A stretch of 64,000 nt of DNA from Sphingomonas sp. OK281. GTDB taxonomy: Bacteria > Pseudomonadota > Alphaproteobacteria > Sphingomonadales > Sphingomonadaceae. The position numbers were made by a program, and so were the translations under genes. Below are positions 62,497 through 64,000 of the stretch, piece after piece; position 1 is the stretch's first letter, and each line of letters starts with the position of its first letter. Under the pieces are notes generated by a model. The model was not told the DNA's origin and searched no databases. It was given only the letters and a program-made list of their open reading frames with translations. The stretch lies in assembly GCF_900115295.1 (NCBI RefSeq), contig NZ_FOVZ01000006.1:124001-188000 (forward strand), written 5' to 3'.

Positions 62497-63024
62497 ATGT
62501 CGAAGCTTTCCAACGTCTTGCTTGCGTGTACCGCGCTGATCGCCGTTTCGGGTTGCGCCAAGAAGCGTCCCGCCGTGCTGCCGCCCGCACCGGTCGACAA
62601 CAATGCACCGGTCGATCCCAATGCGGGGATGAACAATGGCAATGTCGGGGGCGCGATCGTGCCGGGGTCGGATGCCGATTTCCAGCGCTCGGTCAGCTCG
62701 AACACGGTGAATTTCGGGCTCGACATGTACGACATCGATCCGACCGCCCGCGCGATCCTCGACAGCCAGGCGCAGTGGCTCGCGAAGTTCCCGAACCAGC
62801 GCATCACGATCGAAGGCCATGCGGATGAGCGTGGCACGCGCGAATACAACCTCGCGCTTGGTGATCGTCGTGCGAACGCGACCAAGAACTATCTGGCGGC
62901 AAAGGGCGTGTCGGCTTCGCGGATGACGACGATTAGCTACGGCAAGGAGCGCCCGGTGGCGCTGGGCTCGGACGACCAGAGCTGGGCGGCGAACCGTCGT
63001 GCTGTGACGGTGGTGCTGAACTAG
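62497..63024 (+). CDS. pal: peptidoglycan-associated lipoprotein Pal
   Basis: Outer-membrane lipoprotein that binds peptidoglycan and TolB. 175 residues. Lipobox VSGC (cysteine about residue 22), a Pro/Asn-rich linker, then an OmpA-like domain (about 70-175) with TIEGHADERGTREYNLALGDRR, in two halves, the peptidoglycan-binding motif. GGGAGA lies about seven bases upstream of the ATG. Last gene of the operon; family F element follows. Confidence 0.97.
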   Translation: MSKLSNVLLACTALIAVSGCAKKRPAVLPPAPVDNNAPVDPNAGMNNGNVGGAIVPGSDADFQRSVSSNTVNFGLDMYDIDPTARAILDSQAQWLAKFPNQRITIEGHADERGTREYNLALGDRRANATKNYLAAKGVSASRMTTISYGKERPVALGSDDQSWAANRRAVTVVLN

Positions 63025-63038
63025 GGCTATCGTGGGGG

Positions 63039-63190
63039 TCCCTCTCCCCTGCGGGGAGAGGGAAGGAGGAGCCGCTTGGCGACGGGAGGGTGAGGGGCTG
63101 TTGGAACAGACGATCCGAGCCCCAAGCCCCTCACCCTCCCACGTGCAAGAGCCCGCGGGCCCCTCCCTCTCCCCGGAGGGGAGAGGGTAA
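63039..63190 (+). repeat. paired-palindrome element, family F
   Basis: CCTCTCCCCTGCGGGGAGAGG and CCCTCTCCCCGGAGGGGAGAGGG, in parts, with an inner pair GGGAGGGTGAGGGGCT against AGCCCCTCACCCTCCC. It separates pal from the convergent nuclease gene and ends six bases before its stop. Confidence 0.8.
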
Positions 63191-63195
63191 GCGGT

Positions 63196-64000
63196 TTACC
63201 CCAGTGCCTTGTCGAGCAGCTTCGCCAACCGGATCCCCCCGCGGCGAACCTCTTCGCGCGACACCGGCACCATCTTCGCGATCGTCGCGTCGTCCATCTT
63301 CACGCGCGCCGGAACCGGTCCACAAGCATCGCCGCCCAGCGCGGCGGCATACGCCGTATGCGCGGCTTCCCAGCTCTCCCGGCTCCAGTCGGTAACCGTC
63401 CCAGCCCCAATCTTAGCCCGCTCGGCCGCCGGATAGCGCCGCACCAGCGACGGCGGCGTCGAGATCGCGCGCTCCGCCAGTGGCCCGTCCCAGATCGAAT
63501 GCAGATTGAACCGCGCGGGACCGTAGATCCCGTAATCCGCCTTCACGTCGTTGCCGCCCTTGTCGTGCCGGTCGCCCGCGTGAAGCGGCTGATGCAGATC
63601 GCCGACGAAGTGGATCAGGAACGCCAGCGCCTGGACGCGGTCCTTCGCCGAGGTGGCGCGGTCACGGAGCAGTTTCACGTCGCGGTCGATCTGGACTGAG
63701 ACGCAATTGCCGTCTTTGCACGACTCGGTGACGTCGAACGGCGCGCAGACGTCGGCGTCCTGGAAATGCCAGTTATACGCGAACCCGAACCGCGACTTGC
63801 CCTCCGCGGTCTTCAGAGGCTTGATGCAGTCCGCCCAGACGCTCGCCTGCTCGATCGTCCCCGCGGGACATTCGGGCGTATCGAGCAGCGCCTGTTGCGC
63901 CAGCAGCTTCCGGATCGCGGCCTTGGTCTTCGGCGTCACGTTGGCATAGGCGATCTGCGCGACGGTCTGGTGGCCATACTCCCAGAACGCGGTGGCGGGG
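63196..64000 (-). CDS. S1/P1 nuclease, start outside the window
   Basis: Zinc-dependent single-strand nuclease family, the last 268 residues only; the frame stays open to the window edge. The visible N-terminal side (FWEYGHQTVAQIAYAN) contains the WG-H-type region and HFVGDLHQPLHAGDRHDKGG, in parts, is the metal-binding core. ESWEAAHTAY and later helices fit the all-alpha phospholipase C/P1 fold. Usually secreted; the signal peptide would lie beyond 64000. Four cysteines could form disulfides. Confidence 0.9.
   Translation of the reverse strand, partial: PATAFWEYGHQTVAQIAYANVTPKTKAAIRKLLAQQALLDTPECPAGTIEQASVWADCIKPLKTAEGKSRFGFAYNWHFQDADVCAPFDVTESCKDGNCVSVQIDRDVKLLRDRATSAKDRVQALAFLIHFVGDLHQPLHAGDRHDKGGNDVKADYGIYGPARFNLHSIWDGPLAERAISTPPSLVRRYPAAERAKIGAGTVTDWSRESWEAAHTAYAAALGGDACGPVPARVKMDDATIAKMVPVSREEVRRGGIRLAKLLDKALG

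Overview
The window reads as chromosome from a GC-rich alphaproteobacterium of the Sphingomonadaceae type, most likely Sphingomonas or a close relative. This rests on gene content and protein style: an aa3 oxidase cluster of the ctaC-ctaD / ctaB-ctaG-ctaE type, a ybgC-tolQRAB-pal operon, a TonB-dependent receptor beside secreted peptidases, a 41-residue cysteine-free L36, and very many short paired-palindrome elements between genes. I see no tRNA, rRNA, CRISPR array, prophage or intact insertion sequence. The identification is an inference, not a search result.

Layout. 1-6.1 kb: propionyl-CoA catabolism with biotin supply (scpA, a TlpA-like thioredoxin, bioB, pccA). 6.1-10 kb: element-rich gap, a large DUF3772/MscS channel, and a convergent spore-coat-U-like secreted protein. 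10.2-20.9 kb: sugar porter, TonB-dependent receptor with a glycine-rich insert, DUF1624 membrane acyltransferase-like protein, M16 peptidase, a 99-residue unknown and an S15/CocE hydrolase. 21-24.7 kb: a two-gene unit with a DegT aminotransferase fused to an FAD/NAD(P) oxidoreductase, then a family 2 glycosyltransferase. 24.7-29 kb: two divergent L,D-transpeptidases of different families, HAD hydrolase and rpmJ, a DUF4136 lipoprotein coupled to an M14 carboxypeptidase. 29-33.6 kb: gpmA, purE-purK, an unknown membrane protein, agmatine deiminase.

33.7-43.3 kb, all on the minus strand: ctaC-ctaD with a hairpin-rich 3' tail and intrinsic terminator, then ctaB, a 49-residue membrane protein, ctaG, ctaE, DUF983, SURF1, thrC and a methyltransferase. 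43.5-47.5 kb: pyrE-pdxJ, acpS-lepB and an AI-2E family exporter. 47.7-53 kb: a glycoconjugate-type locus (two GT4 enzymes, a multi-pass membrane protein, a DUF2141 protein and a GT39-like membrane glycosyltransferase). 53.2-58 kb: ubiG and lysC divergent, a nitronate monooxygenase-like flavoprotein, a lipoprotein, a VOC protein. 58-63 kb: ybgC-tolQ-tolR-tolA-tolB-pal. The window ends inside an S1/P1 nuclease gene.

The most striking thing is a set of about 23 paired-palindrome elements (called here families A to H). Most sit between genes, but one lies in frame inside pccA, one in frame between the tolB start and its signal peptide, two supply the purine-rich ribosome-binding sequence of the next gene, and one ends exactly at a start codon. 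Families B and C recur three times as one composite unit with a constant linker of 47-49 bases. The other strong candidate for new biology is the aminotransferase-oxidoreductase fusion with its coupled glycosyltransferase.
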